From contig JAOARY010000001.1 in the NCBI GenBank assembly GCA_025210335.1, forward strand, positions 1 through 54,583: a stretch of 54,583 nt of DNA, given 5' to 3'. Below are positions 38,097 through 47,808 of the stretch, piece by piece; the stretch's first letter is position 1, and each line of letters opens with the position of its first letter. A program made the translations under genes and the position numbers. The notes under the pieces are model-generated. The model did no database searches. It had not been told where the DNA came from and worked only from the letters and a program-made list of their open reading frames with translations. Source of the stretch: Peptostreptococcaceae bacterium. Lineage in GTDB: Bacteria > Bacillota > Clostridia > Peptostreptococcales > Peptostreptococcaceae.

Positions 38097-38256
38097 AATC
38101 TTCATTTATCATATATTCACTTATCAGCGCATCCATCTCTCTACTAAGTTCATGAATCTCTTTTTCAAATATTTGCGGATACTCTAAATACCTATTTAAT
38201 TCCATCCTTTTTTCTTCTATCAATTCTTTTTTTGAATCTAATGCATTCTTATTCAA
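38095..38256 (-). CDS. Spo0E-like aspartyl-phosphate phosphatase
   Basis: A small helical-hairpin protein of the Spo0E family, which dephosphorylates Spo0A~P and delays sporulation. The signature S-x-x-x-D occurs in HELSREMDALISEYM, and the first helix (SKKELIEEKRMELNRYL) matches. I favour TTG 38256 (GGTGG seven bases upstream) giving 53 residues; GTG 38286 in the same frame would give 63. It lies upstream of cheA in the same direction but is separated by its own terminator. Its presence argues for a spore former. Confidence 0.8.
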   Translation of the reverse strand: MNKNALDSKKELIEEKRMELNRYLEYPQIFEKEIHELSREMDALISEYMINED

Positions 38257-38290
38257 AATTACCACCACTTTTCTTTTTTTATACACACAA

Positions 38291-38330
38291 AAATTAAATC
38301 TAAAATATATATATATTTTAGATTTAATTT
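38291..38330 (-). terminator. Perfect 40-base palindrome, terminator of the universal stress gene
   Basis: AAATTAAATCTAAAATATAT is followed immediately by its exact reverse complement, and T follows on the minus strand. It lies between the universal stress gene and the Spo0E-like gene. Confidence 0.65.
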
Positions 38331-38424
38331 TAACATTTATAAATAGTTATTTTTTCCTATTTATAGATAAAATACTATCATCTCTATCTTTTGCTGTCAA
38401 GAATTATAAACTATTTTTAACACT

Positions 38425-38868
38425 TTAGTCATGATCTTTATGAGGTAAAACCAATACTGGTATTTTAGAATGGTGAACAACATTATTAGTGACAGAACCA
38501 ATCAAAAATCTCTTAAGTCCTCCCATACCATGAGTAGCCATTATAATAAGGTCTGCATCTTCTTCAATTGCTTTGCTTATTATCTCTTCAGCAGGATGAC
38601 CAACTGAAGAAATAGCTCTTACCTTCAAATCTTTTGTTTTTTCTTTTGCTTTTTCCAAAATCTCTTTAGAATAATCTCTAAAAATTTCATAATCTTTATT
38701 ATAAACATATTCATAATTAGAATAAATCGATGTTCCCCTATAGACTTCTACAACATTTAATAAAAGAATTTCACAATCAAACTTAATACCTAATTTAATT
38801 GCATATTCAAGAGATTTTTCACTTTCCTTTGACCCATCAAGAGGGACTAAAACTCTGTTTAATTCCAT
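38425..38868 (-). CDS. Universal stress protein (UspA family)
   Basis: A 147-residue single Usp domain. The nucleotide-binding motif G-x2-G-x9-G-S/T is seen in THGMGGLKRFLIGSVTNNVV, and the N-terminal strand VLVPLDGSKESEKSLEYAI is typical, so ATP binding is likely. Family members respond to starvation and redox stress; the specific role is unknown. It is a single gene with flanking terminators. Confidence 0.92.
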   Translation of the reverse strand: MELNRVLVPLDGSKESEKSLEYAIKLGIKFDCEILLLNVVEVYRGTSIYSNYEYVYNKDYEIFRDYSKEILEKAKEKTKDLKVRAISSVGHPAEEIISKAIEEDADLIIMATHGMGGLKRFLIGSVTNNVVHHSKIPVLVLPHKDHD

Positions 38869-38961
38869 AAAAAAACCTCCTTTTCTAAACTATATTTTAT
38901 TTTTACCCATATTTTTTCAATTAAAAACAAGCTAGATATATAAATTTATTTTTTTAAACAT

Positions 38962-39003
38962 AAAAATACCTATAATTTTTTTATAAAAAATTATAGGTAT
39001 TTA
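38962..39003 (-). terminator. Terminator of pgi
   Basis: AAATACCTATAATTTTTT and its complement arm form an 18-base stem around a tiny loop with T following on the minus strand. Confidence 0.85.
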
Positions 39004-39010
39004 TTGTTTA

Positions 39011-40342
39011 TTATAATCTATTTTCTAATTCTTTTTTCAAATCTTCAAATCCTGGTTTTCCAAGCAATGCAAACATATTCTTCTTATATGCTTCAACTCC
39101 TGGTTGATTAAATGGGTTAACTCCTAATAAATAACCACTCACTCCACAAGCTTTTTCAAAGAAGTAAACAAGTTCTCCAAAATTAACTTCATCCATTTTA
39201 TCCATTTCTAATATCATATTTGGTACATTTCCATCTGTATGAGCAAGTAAAGTTCCTAAAAAAGCTTTTTGATTTACAAAATCAACAGTTTCACCTTTTA
39301 AGTAATTTAAATTGTCTAAATTTGCTTCATCTTCTTCTATTATCATATCTTTTATTGGATTTTTAACTTTTAAAACAGTTTCAAATATATGTCTCTTTCC
39401 ATCTTGAATATACTGTCCCATAGAATGTAAATCCGCAGAAAAATTAACTGAAGAAGGGTAAATACCTTTTAAATCTTTACCTTCACTTTCTCCGTATAAT
39501 TGTTTCCACCATTCAGATATATATTGTAATTTAGGTTCATAATTTACAAGAATCTCTATGTCTTTTCCTTTTTTATGAAGTATATTTCTTATTACAGCAT
39601 ATAAATACGCATCATTTTCTTCTAAATTAATTTTAGAGTATTTTTCTCTTCCTATTTCTGCTCCAGACATAACAGCATCTATATCAATATCAGCTACTGC
39701 CATAGGTAAAAGACCTACTGGTGTTAATACAGAAAATCTTCCACCAACATCATCAGGTATTACAAAAGTTTCATAACCTTCTTTAGTGGCTAATTCTTTT
39801 AATGCACCTTTTTGACTATCAGTTGTTGCAAATATTCTATCTTTTGCACCACTTTTTCCATATTTGTCTTCTAATATTTTTTTGAATACTCTAAAAGCAA
39901 TAGCAGGTTCTGTAGTAGTTCCAGATTTAGATATTACATTCACACTAAAATCTTTATCTTTTACAAGCTCTATTAAATCCATAAGATATGTTGAAGATAT
40001 ACTATTCCCTGCAAAAAATACCTTAACACCTTCGTCCATATAATTTTTAAAAGAATGTGTTAACATATCTATTGCTGCTTTTGCTCCTAAATAAGATCCA
40101 CCAATACCTATAACTATAAGTATTTTAGAATGTTTTTTTATTTTTTTTGCTGCTTGCTTAATTCTTTCAAACTCAGATTTATCATAATTTGAAGGTAAAT
40201 CAACCCAACCTAAAAAATCATTTCCTAAACCAGTCTTTTCATGTAACATATTGTGGGCCACTTTTACATACTCACCCATTGCATTAATTTCTTCTTGTGA
40301 TACAAAACTTTCAATTTTTGAATAATCTAATTTTAAGCTCAT
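39011..40342 (-). CDS. pgi: Glucose-6-phosphate isomerase
   Basis: Interconverts glucose 6-phosphate and fructose 6-phosphate. The 443 residues match the short Gram-positive type. Signatures: [31 protein letters not shown] (sugar phosphate loop), [17 protein letters not shown] (PGI signature 1 region) and [20 protein letters not shown] near the C-terminus. ATG 40342 follows AGGAGG. It lies 16 bases after the nitrilase-fold gene and is probably co-transcribed with it. Confidence 0.97.
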   Translation of the reverse strand: MSLKLDYSKIESFVSQEEINAMGEYVKVAHNMLHEKTGLGNDFLGWVDLPSNYDKSEFERIKQAAKKIKKHSKILIVIGIGGSYLGAKAAIDMLTHSFKNYMDEGVKVFFAGNSISSTYLMDLIELVKDKDFSVNVISKSGTTTEPAIAFRVFKKILEDKYGKSGAKDRIFATTDSQKGALKELATKEGYETFVIPDDVGGRFSVLTPVGLLPMAVADIDIDAVMSGAEIGREKYSKINLEENDAYLYAVIRNILHKKGKDIEILVNYEPKLQYISEWWKQLYGESEGKDLKGIYPSSVNFSADLHSMGQYIQDGKRHIFETVLKVKNPIKDMIIEEDEANLDNLNYLKGETVDFVNQKAFLGTLLAHTDGNVPNMILEMDKMDEVNFGELVYFFEKACGVSGYLLGVNPFNQPGVEAYKKNMFALLGKPGFEDLKKELENRL

Positions 40343-40358
40343 TAAAAACTTCCTCCTA

Positions 40359-41198
40359 TTATAAATCTTTTTTTATAACATTGTATAAATCTAATCTCCT
40401 ATGTTCCAAAATCGGAAATTCTTTTCTTAGCTCACTTAAATACTCTATATTGACATTACAAGTTTTTATACCTTCATTTTCATCAAGCTCACAAAGTATT
40501 TTACCATAAGGGTCTACTATTTTGCTATGCCCATATACAATATATTTTTCATCTTTTTTTCTAGCAGGGCTCACAGCCACTACAAATACTTGATTATCCA
40601 TACTTCTAACTTTTATTAAATTATCCCAATGTTTTTTTCCAGTTTCCTCATAAAATGCAGATGGTGCTATTATAATATCAGCCCCCATATCTGTCATTAT
40701 TCTAAATATTTCTGGAAATCTAATATCATAGGATATCAAAAGACCAATCTTTCCGTATTTAGTATCAAAAACAGTTATATTTTGTCCAGGTGAAAATACA
40801 TCAGACTCTTTAATTTTAAGCTTATTTTTTATATCCACATCATAAAGATGAATTTTTCTATGTTTTGCAATCATATTTCCATCTTCATCAAAAACATATG
40901 ATGTATTATAATACTTTTCCCCTTCTTTTTCTGGAATAGAACCTGCAACTATATAAATTTGATTTTCTTTAGCTAAAGAACTTATTGTATCTATTGTTTT
41001 GCTATTTGATTCTTCTTCTGCAAAAATTCTAAATTTTGAAGTCCTATATGGACAATTAAACATAGCAGGTAAAACAACGATATTTGCACCTTGATCTGCT
41101 GCTTTTTTTATAAAATTTTTAGCTTTTTGTAAATTCAAATCTTTATCATCCAACACTTCCAGTTGACATATACTTATATTTATATTTTTAAATTTCAT
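40359..41198 (-). CDS. Nitrilase-superfamily protein with two catalytic residues replaced
   Basis: A 279-residue carbon-nitrogen hydrolase fold closest to the omega-amidase (NIT2) branch. Active members use a Glu-Lys-Cys triad. The Lys is kept (Lys115 in [11 protein letters not shown]), and so is the auxiliary Glu131 (ESDVFSPGQ). The Glu position is Ala45 ([11 protein letters not shown] where LPE is usual; codon GCT at 41064-41066) and the nucleophile is Ser156 ([11 protein letters not shown] where ICYD is usual; codon TCC at 40731-40733). The fold, length and reading frame are otherwise intact, with no stops. Hydrolysis of an amide is therefore unlikely; a pseudoenzyme or ligand-binding role is inferred. 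It is upstream of pgi in an apparent operon. Confidence 0.85.
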   Translation of the reverse strand: MKFKNINISICQLEVLDDKDLNLQKAKNFIKKAADQGANIVVLPAMFNCPYRTSKFRIFAEEESNSKTIDTISSLAKENQIYIVAGSIPEKEGEKYYNTSYVFDEDGNMIAKHRKIHLYDVDIKNKLKIKESDVFSPGQNITVFDTKYGKIGLLISYDIRFPEIFRIMTDMGADIIIAPSAFYEETGKKHWDNLIKVRSMDNQVFVVAVSPARKKDEKYIVYGHSKIVDPYGKILCELDENEGIKTCNVNIEYLSELRKEFPILEHRRLDLYNVIKKDL

Positions 41199-41273
41199 CT
41201 ATTCACCACCTGTCTTATAAAAAATAAATTTAATTCTTTTTATCGCCTATATATATTTATACTCCAAATAAAA

Positions 41274-41304
41274 TAAAAAAAATCGCATTAAATGCGATTT
41301 TTTT
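41274..41304. terminator. Terminator of the peptide transporter gene
   Basis: AAATCGCATT and AATGCGATTT form a ten-base stem with T runs on both strands; on the minus strand it follows the transporter stop. Confidence 0.9.
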
Positions 41305-41312
41305 TATTTTAT

Positions 41313-42698
41313 TTAAGCCATCATTTTCTCTAGCTTCTTGTTTATAGATAATAATACTAATCCTAATAATATACATGCTATACCAATTCCTGAGAATATT
41401 TGCATATGTCCTAAAACTTCAACATAAGAAGCTAAGTATCCAGCAATTATATTAGCAGCAAAACTACTCATTAACCAAACACCCATAAGTAAAGATGCTA
41501 TTTTTACTGGTGCAAGTCTACTTACCATAGAGTTTCCTATTGGTGATAGACACATTTCCCCAACAGTATGGAATAAATAAGTCATTATAAGCCACATCAT
41601 ATGAGCTTTTACATTAGGATCTTCAGATCCACCTCTTTGCATTACAGCTCCAACCATGAACATATATCCAAGTCCAAGAATTATTATACCCATAGCCATT
41701 TTAGTAGGTATATTAAAATCACCTTTTTCTCTTTTAGCCAATTTAATCCATAAAGCACCCATTATAGGTCCTAATGCCACACAGAATATTGGATTTAATG
41801 ATTGGAACCAACTTACTGGAATTATAAAGCTACCAGTATCTCTTTGTATATATTCACTAGTATATATAGTAAATGAACTTCCTGCTTGTTCAAAACCAGC
41901 CCAGAAGAAAACAACAAAAGCAGTTAATATAAATATTACAATAGTTCTATCTTTTTCTTGCTTTGTTAAAGGTCTATGTTTATCTTCTGCTGAAACATCT
42001 TTGCCTTTTTTAGGTGCTCCAACAATATTAGTACCTATATCACCTAAGTACTTCTTATATAGTCCCATAAAAACAATTTGACCAATAACCATTGCAATAC
42101 CAGTTACTAAAAATCCATATTTAAATCCGTATGTTACAATCTCTGCACCACTTTTTTGAGCAAACATAACTTCAGTAACATAACCAGTTAAAAGTGGTCC
42201 TATAAATGCTCCTAGATTTACAGCCATATATAAAATAGTAAATGCTGCATCTCTTCTTGGATCTTCTTTTTCATATAAGTCCCCTGTCAAACTCATCAAA
42301 TTAGGTTTGAAAAAACCATTCCCTAATATAAGAATAAATAATCCAACAAAAAACATATTTTTACCTGTACTAAAAAATATTAAAAATTGCGAAATTGCTA
42401 TTAAAGATGATCCTATTACTATTGATTTCTTCTTACCTAAATAATTATCTGATAACCATCCACCTATAACTGGAGTGAAATAAACAAAACCTGCAAAATA
42501 ACCATAAATTAAAGATGCTTGACCCCTATCTATACCAAGTCCACCTCTAACAAGCTCTGTAGTTAGATATAAAATTAAAAAGGCTCTCATTCCATAATAA
42601 CTAAATCTTTCCCAAGCTTGTATAAAACAAATTAGCCACATGCCTTTTGGATGTTTCTTTGCTATTTGTTTGTCTTGTTTTTTTACTGCAACAGACAT
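41313..42698 (-). CDS. Proton-dependent oligopeptide transporter (POT/PTR)
   Basis: A 461-residue 12-14 helix membrane transporter importing di- and tripeptides with protons. Signature ERFSYYGMRAFLILYL is the POT ExxER-type first helix, and FTPVIGGWLSDNYLGKKKSIVIGS and FFKPNLMSLTGDLYEKEDPRRDAAFTILYMAVNLG-type segments follow. I chose ATG 42698 (GGGGGG upstream); the frame is open 22 codons further but those residues do not resemble the family. It suits an amino-acid fermenter. A tandem hairpin pair lies upstream (42871-42960). Confidence 0.95.
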   Translation of the reverse strand: MSVAVKKQDKQIAKKHPKGMWLICFIQAWERFSYYGMRAFLILYLTTELVRGGLGIDRGQASLIYGYFAGFVYFTPVIGGWLSDNYLGKKKSIVIGSSLIAISQFLIFFSTGKNMFFVGLFILILGNGFFKPNLMSLTGDLYEKEDPRRDAAFTILYMAVNLGAFIGPLLTGYVTEVMFAQKSGAEIVTYGFKYGFLVTGIAMVIGQIVFMGLYKKYLGDIGTNIVGAPKKGKDVSAEDKHRPLTKQEKDRTIVIFILTAFVVFFWAGFEQAGSSFTIYTSEYIQRDTGSFIIPVSWFQSLNPIFCVALGPIMGALWIKLAKREKGDFNIPTKMAMGIIILGLGYMFMVGAVMQRGGSEDPNVKAHMMWLIMTYLFHTVGEMCLSPIGNSMVSRLAPVKIASLLMGVWLMSSFAANIIAGYLASYVEVLGHMQIFSGIGIACILLGLVLLSINKKLEKMMA

Positions 42699-42870
42699 AT
42701 AAAACCCCCCAATATTTATTTGACAGAAAATTTTAAATAGTTCCTGACAAGTAGATATTAGCATTTACAAAAAACCTTTTCAATCTATATTTAAGATAAA
42801 ATTTTTAACTTTTTGTAACAATTAAATATTTTGTATTTATTTGTTTATTAATTCAATAATATTTAATTTT

Positions 42871-42960
42871 ATGAATAAAAAAAATCTTTTTTAAATATAA
42901 TTGATTTTTTTTATTCATATTTTTTTGTATATTATTTATATTAAAAATATACAAAAAAAT
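42871..42960. repeat. Two back-to-back perfect inverted repeats
   Basis: ATGAATAAAAAAAATC (42871-42886) pairs with 42903-42918, and the next base begins ATTTTTTTGTATATT (42919-42933), which pairs with 42946-42960. The two hairpins abut with no spacer. They lie in the 381-base gap between the Na/Pi symporter terminator and the peptide transporter start. They could be a leader structure or a double terminator. Confidence 0.6.
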
Positions 42961-43018
42961 CTATAAAGTAAAAAAATTTATCTATAAAGCTTTTTTTTAA
43001 TCTAATAACAATTGATAT

Positions 43019-43060
43019 AAAAAAAAGGACTACCTAAGCTTATATACTTTAGATAATCCT
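43019..43060 (-). terminator. Terminator of the Na/Pi symporter gene
   Basis: On the minus strand GGATTATCTAAAG pairs with GCTTAGGTAGTCC (wobble pairs included) and is followed by eight T. Confidence 0.85.
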
Positions 43061-43079
43061 ATCATTTTATATCAATTTA

Positions 43080-44714
43080 TTATAAAGATTGCATATTTTG
43101 AACATCTATAACTGCTCTTGCAATATTAGATGCATGGTCACCTATTCTTTCTAAATTACTAAGTAAATCTAGATACAATATTCCTGATTCTGTACTACAT
43201 TGATTTTGGTTTAATCTATATATATGATTCATTCTACATGATTTTTCCATATGATCTATTTGTTCCTCCATACTTATAACTTTAAACGCTAAATCCTTAT
43301 TACCAGATCTCATCGCTTTTAAAGAAGAACTGTATGCTTTGATAACTCTATCAATCATATCAATTAAATCTTGTTTTGCATCTTCAGACATAGATAATTT
43401 TCTTTCTATAAATACATTTGCAAGCTCTGCAATATTTTCAGCATGATCTGCAACTCTTTCTATATCATTAACTGTTGAAAATAAACCATCTATAAGCTCT
43501 CTATTTGATGCAGAAATCTCTCTTTTTGAAAGCTTTACTAAATAATCAACAATTTCTTTTTCCATAAGATTAATTTGTTTTTCTCTTTTAAATACTTCTT
43601 TTATATCTTTTTTATCTAAATTTATAAACGAATCTAATGACATTTTCAAAGAAATTCTTGTTTCTTTTCCCATATGAAGACATTCTTTTATTACACTTAC
43701 TATTGCAATTGATGGTGTTTCAAGAATTCTTTCATCAAGATATTTTGTATTTTTATGCTCTGTTAATAATTCATCTTTAGTTTCTGGAATTAACTTAAGT
43801 GCTAATTTAACAATAAAACCTGAAAGAGGTATTTGTATTATAACATTTAAAACATTAAATAATGTATGTGCATTTGCTATTTGTCTAGCTACATCATCTG
43901 GATTTAATTGAAGAACTATATGTCTTATTGGAATATTTAAAACAAGTGCAAACATTAATGTTCCTATTATATTAAATATAAGATGCATAGTTGCAGCTCT
44001 TTTAGCATTTTTTGTAGCACCAATACTTGAAAGTAATGCAGTTGTACATGTTCCTATATTTTCACCATATAATATAGGTAATGCTGCTTCAATAGTTATC
44101 ATTCCTGTTGATGCTAACGCCAATAATATACCCATAGAAGCACTACTACTTTGAACCGTAACTGTAAGACCAAATCCCATAAGTATTCCTAGTATTGGAT
44201 TATGTGAAAAGCTTGCTAGCATATCTTTAAATGCATCTATTTCTCTAAGAGGATGTACTGCATCCTTTAAAAAGTCCATACCTATAAACAGTATACCAAA
44301 ACCAATTAATATTTCAGCCATCTGCTTATTTTTTTCTTTTGAAGTAAATAAATAAATTATCATTCCTATACCAACAGCTACAGGAGCAAAATCTGTAAGT
44401 TTAAAGGATACAAGTTGTGCTGTTATAGTGGTACCTACATTAGCTCCCATTATAACCCCAATTGCTTGGCTAAGTTGCATTATTCCTGCATTAACAAAAC
44501 CAACAACCATAACTGTTGTGGCACTACTACTTTGTATTATTGCTGTTACAAATGTTCCTACTAGAACACCCATATATTTATTGCTAGTTAATAATTCTAT
44601 AATCTGTTTTAGTTTTGAACCAGCCGATTTTTGAAGTCCACTTCCCATAAGATTCATTCCATAAAGAAAAAGACCTAAACCACCTAATACTCCAAATGTA
44701 ATTTCTAAAGCCAT
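43080..44714 (-). CDS. Na+/phosphate symporter with PhoU-like C-terminus (NptA/YjbB type)
   Basis: A 544-residue protein. The membrane half (1-310) has the two inverted Na/Pi repeats, each with the QSSSATT/QSSSAS motif (TAIIQSSSATTVMVVGFVNAG and VTVQSSSASMGILLALAS). The cytoplasmic half (335-544) is PhoU-like, with VNDIERVADHAENIAELAN and LSNLERIGDHASNIAR. It moves phosphate with sodium, in or out. A PhoP-like box upstream is shared with pstS, so it is likely part of the phosphate-starvation regulon. Confidence 0.93.
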   Translation of the reverse strand: MALEITFGVLGGLGLFLYGMNLMGSGLQKSAGSKLKQIIELLTSNKYMGVLVGTFVTAIIQSSSATTVMVVGFVNAGIMQLSQAIGVIMGANVGTTITAQLVSFKLTDFAPVAVGIGMIIYLFTSKEKNKQMAEILIGFGILFIGMDFLKDAVHPLREIDAFKDMLASFSHNPILGILMGFGLTVTVQSSSASMGILLALASTGMITIEAALPILYGENIGTCTTALLSSIGATKNAKRAATMHLIFNIIGTLMFALVLNIPIRHIVLQLNPDDVARQIANAHTLFNVLNVIIQIPLSGFIVKLALKLIPETKDELLTEHKNTKYLDERILETPSIAIVSVIKECLHMGKETRISLKMSLDSFINLDKKDIKEVFKREKQINLMEKEIVDYLVKLSKREISASNRELIDGLFSTVNDIERVADHAENIAELANVFIERKLSMSEDAKQDLIDMIDRVIKAYSSSLKAMRSGNKDLAFKVISMEEQIDHMEKSCRMNHIYRLNQNQCSTESGILYLDLLSNLERIGDHASNIARAVIDVQNMQSL

Positions 44715-44779
44715 TTTATCCTCCCTTAGTATTATTTTTCTACGGCAATTAAAATTCTAACAAAAAAATCACTTCATTA

Positions 44780-44796
44780 TGTTAAGTTATTGTTAA
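44780..44796 (-). promoter_or_regulatory. PhoP-box pair upstream of the Na/Pi symporter
   Basis: On the minus strand TTAACA (44796-44791) and TTAACA (44785-44780) are 11 bases apart, the same arrangement as upstream of pstS. A third TTAACA at 44821-44826 is in the opposite orientation. Confidence 0.72.
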
Positions 44797-44861
44797 ATTT
44801 ATTAATATTTATTAAAAATCTTAACAATTAAAATTATTTTAAATAATTTTAGAATGCAATT

Positions 44862-46460
44862 TTAATCTATAGGTTTATATTTTGATATTATTTTTTCAGC
44901 TATCTTTATACCGTCTATTGCAGATGATATAATTCCACCAGCATATCCTGCACCTTCTCCACAAGGATAAAAATTCTTAATATTTGTAGATTCCAAACTT
45001 TCATTATCTCTTTTTATTCTAATTGGAGAAGAGCTTCTTGTTTCAATTCCAGTAAGTATTGCATCTTCTAATGCAAATCCTTTTAATTTCTCATCTAAAT
45101 TTATAATACCTTCTTTTAATGAATTATAAACAAAGTCCGGTAAACAGTCTTTTAAATTTGTTAATTTATAATTAGGTGTTACTGTAGGTTTTACATTTCC
45201 TAACTCTTTAGATTCAACCCCATCTATAAAATCTTTTACCCTTTGTACAGGGACATTATAATTACTTCCACCAAGTATAAATGCTTTATTTTCAAATTCT
45301 TCTTGAAAATAAATTCCTGCAAGTGGATTTTCTGAATTAAAATCACTAGTTTTTATATTAACTAATAAAGCACTATTTGCATTTTCCTTATCTCTTTTAT
45401 GCTCACTCATACCATTTACCACTAAACACTCTTTTGATGATGTTGAATTTATAACAACTCCACCTGGACACATACAAAATGTGTATACAGATCTTTTTTC
45501 ATCTTTTGTTTTATATGTTAAATGATATTCTGCTGATGATAATTTTTCATTATCAAAATGCTCTTTATATTGAGATTTATTTATTAAAATTTGAGGATGT
45601 TCTATTCTAAGGCCAATAGCTAAAGGTTTTTGAATTAATTCAAAATTTCTTTCATAAAGTTTTTTATAAATATCTCTACAGCTATGACCAGTAGCTAAAA
45701 CTAATGTATCTGTATTTATAAATTCCTCATTATAATAAACACCTTTTATTTTATTATCTTCTATTTTGAAATCTTTTACTTTTGAATTAAAAATTATTTG
45801 TCCACCATTTTCAATAATTGTTTTTCTCATAGTTTTTACAACATTCTTTAAAATATCTGTTCCTATATGAGGCTTTGCCTTGTACAAAATTTCTTTAGGT
45901 GCATTTGCCTTTACAAATTCATCTAAAACTTTTATACCTCTTTTATCTTTAGATCTACTTGTTAACTTTCCATCTGAAAAAGTACCTGCTCCACCTTCTC
46001 CAAACTGAACATTTGAAAATTCATTTAATTTTCCTTCTTTTAAAAAGCGTTCAACTGTCTTAGATCTATTATCAACATCCTCACCTTGCTCTAATACAAT
46101 TGGTTTATAACCCCTATAAGAAAGCATCAAAGCACAAAATAAACCAGCTGGTCCAAATCCCACTACTACAGGTTTATTTTCTAAATTTAAACTTCCTTCT
46201 TTTACATCTTCATATTTATATTCCAAAGCTTCTTTTACATCTTTTATCTTTTTATTAGATAAAATCTTATTTTCATCCATTAATTTTATATCTATAGTAT
46301 ATATGAAATTAATATCGTTCTTCCTTGCATCAATTGATTCTTTATATATTTCATATTCTATAATTTCATCTTTTTTTATTTTTAACTTTTTAATTATTTT
46401 CTTTTCAAGTAAAGATTTATCTTCACTTATATTTAATTTCAAATTACTTATTCTTAGCAT
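44862..46460 (-). CDS. FAD-dependent dehydrogenase (COG2509 type)
   Basis: A 532-residue flavoprotein. An N-terminal 90-residue region precedes the FAD-binding segment PVVVGFGPAGLFCALMLSYRG (GxGxxG, about 98-118), with LEQGEDVDNRSKTVERF next and a second site in DTLVLATGHSCRDIY. FCMCPGGVVINSTSS and PCGEGAGYAGGIISSAIDG are typical of this uncharacterised family, which is widespread in clostridia. The substrate is unknown. It begins 19 bases after the small gene upstream, suggesting an operon. Confidence 0.88.
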   Translation of the reverse strand: MLRISNLKLNISEDKSLLEKKIIKKLKIKKDEIIEYEIYKESIDARKNDINFIYTIDIKLMDENKILSNKKIKDVKEALEYKYEDVKEGSLNLENKPVVVGFGPAGLFCALMLSYRGYKPIVLEQGEDVDNRSKTVERFLKEGKLNEFSNVQFGEGGAGTFSDGKLTSRSKDKRGIKVLDEFVKANAPKEILYKAKPHIGTDILKNVVKTMRKTIIENGGQIIFNSKVKDFKIEDNKIKGVYYNEEFINTDTLVLATGHSCRDIYKKLYERNFELIQKPLAIGLRIEHPQILINKSQYKEHFDNEKLSSAEYHLTYKTKDEKRSVYTFCMCPGGVVINSTSSKECLVVNGMSEHKRDKENANSALLVNIKTSDFNSENPLAGIYFQEEFENKAFILGGSNYNVPVQRVKDFIDGVESKELGNVKPTVTPNYKLTNLKDCLPDFVYNSLKEGIINLDEKLKGFALEDAILTGIETRSSSPIRIKRDNESLESTNIKNFYPCGEGAGYAGGIISSAIDGIKIAEKIISKYKPID

Positions 46461-46479
46461 GTTAATTTCCTTTCAATTT

Positions 46480-46782
46480 TTAAATTATAATATTTAAAGA
46501 ATAATTCTGATAATCATATAAAATTTCATCTTCTAAAAATCTCTTAATATCTTCTATTTTTGGCTTATGATTTTCCTCTATATTCTCACAAAAACAAGTT
46601 ATAGTTCCGTTTTCTTCTACTCTTTGATTAAACGCTTCTTTTACTTCATTTATAAGTATTTTTAAAATAAATTTTTCATTGCCACCAAGAACAACATCAT
46701 CGCAAGAATCATAAACTCTAAAAATATAATAATTATTATACAAACTTATATCTTCAATTCCTTTGTAATTCAATTTATCCAC
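46480..46782 (-). CDS. Hypothetical protein, 100 residues
   Basis: A small acidic soluble protein with aromatic-rich N-terminus (DISLYNNYYIFRVYDSCDD) and a helical C-terminal half. No motif is recognised; two cysteines occur in TCFCEN. GTG 46782 gives 100 residues; TTG 46773, better spaced from AGGTGG, gives 97. It lies between the DUF881 gene and the flavoprotein in the same direction. Confidence 0.7.
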   Translation of the reverse strand: MDKLNYKGIEDISLYNNYYIFRVYDSCDDVVLGGNEKFILKILINEVKEAFNQRVEENGTITCFCENIEENHKPKIEDIKRFLEDEILYDYQNYSLNIII

Positions 46783-46788
46783 CTATCC

Positions 46789-47475
46789 TTATCTTTCTAT
46801 ATAGTTCAAATCTTTTACTCCTATAAGCTTTGGGATAATTATATTTGAACTTAATTTTATATTAACATCTAAATCATACATGGTCTTTAAATCACCAATA
46901 ATTAAATTATTATAATTTATATATTTAGATAATTTCTTCCCACTACCTATTATTTTTATTTCATATGGTTGTTCAATTGGTTTTGAATTTATATTTATAT
47001 GACTTCCTGCTTTTACAATTTCAGAATATGGTCCTATTCTTAAATTATTTATAGATACCGCTTCTCCTCCATGTAATTTAGCTTGATTTACTATTTTTAA
47101 TAGCACTCCTCGTTCTTCCATTATACTACTTATATTTTCATCTTTTTTTGAATCAATCTTTAAAATGATACCTTCTCCTTGCATTTTTATATATCCAAGG
47201 ATAGTTTTTAAATCATTAGTTTCATTTCTTAATTCCTCTAATAATTCTCTATTTTTAACTGTATTATTTTCTTCTTTTTCTAACTTTGCTTTCTTTAATT
47301 CTATTAAATCTTCTAAATTATCATTTTCTTTCCTAAGGTTTTGAACCTCGGATAATAACTCTTTATCTAAAAAATTAAGCTCAATACTTTGATTATAATT
47401 ATATTTATCTTGAAGCATTATAAGCATTGATACCATAAAAATCATAAAAAATATAATCAATTTGTCCTTATTCAT
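46789..47475 (-). CDS. DUF881 family membrane-anchored protein
   Basis: A 228-residue protein from ATG 47475 (GAAGGTG upstream). An N-terminal membrane anchor (LIIFFMIFMVSMLIML) is followed by a coiled coil (about 30-85) and a DUF881 domain (GEGIILKIDS, AKLHGGEAVSINNLRIGPYS). DUF881 proteins (YlxW/YlxX type) are often found near division and sporulation genes and act at the membrane; function is not established. It follows the 62-residue gene closely, so both are probably one operon. Confidence 0.82.
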   Translation of the reverse strand: MNKDKLIIFFMIFMVSMLIMLQDKYNYNQSIELNFLDKELLSEVQNLRKENDNLEDLIELKKAKLEKEENNTVKNRELLEELRNETNDLKTILGYIKMQGEGIILKIDSKKDENISSIMEERGVLLKIVNQAKLHGGEAVSINNLRIGPYSEIVKAGSHININSKPIEQPYEIKIIGSGKKLSKYINYNNLIIGDLKTMYDLDVNIKLSSNIIIPKLIGVKDLNYIER

Positions 47476-47487
47476 ACAATTCACCTT

Positions 47488-47676
47488 CTAAAAATCCGAA
47501 TTATTTATATAGTCTTCCAATTCTTTTACTCTATTTTCCAAAAGTAATATTCTATGTTCTAAATCTTCATCCTTTGAAGGTTTTGTTTTTAAATATTTTA
47601 TAAAGGCATAGGATAAAACTATAGGTATTACAAGTATCAATATCGCAATTATTATATTCGAACTTTGTATAAACAT
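47488..47676 (-). CDS. Small single-pass membrane protein
   Basis: A 62-residue protein, ATG 47676 after AGGATG. One transmembrane helix (about 8-25, IIIAILILVIPIVLSYAF) is followed by a basic stretch and a short coiled coil (LEHRILLLENRVKELEDYI). Not recognised by family. Its position before the DUF881 gene suggests the two membrane-anchored coiled-coil proteins work together. Confidence 0.7.
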   Translation of the reverse strand: MFIQSSNIIIAILILVIPIVLSYAFIKYLKTKPSKDEDLEHRILLLENRVKELEDYINNSDF

Positions 47677-47753
47677 ATATTCACATCCTTTTATAATTAA
47701 TTTTTAAACCTAAATTTATTTTATCACTCAAATTTTACATATACAATAAATCC

Positions 47754-47790
47754 AAAAAAGAATCTTAAAAATTTAATTTTAAGATTCTTT
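47754..47790 (-). terminator. Terminator of lon-engB
   Basis: AAAGAATCTTAAAA pairs with TTTTAAGATTCTTT, followed by T on the minus strand. Confidence 0.88.
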
Positions 47791-47808
47791 AGTTAAATTT
47801 ATAATTTA

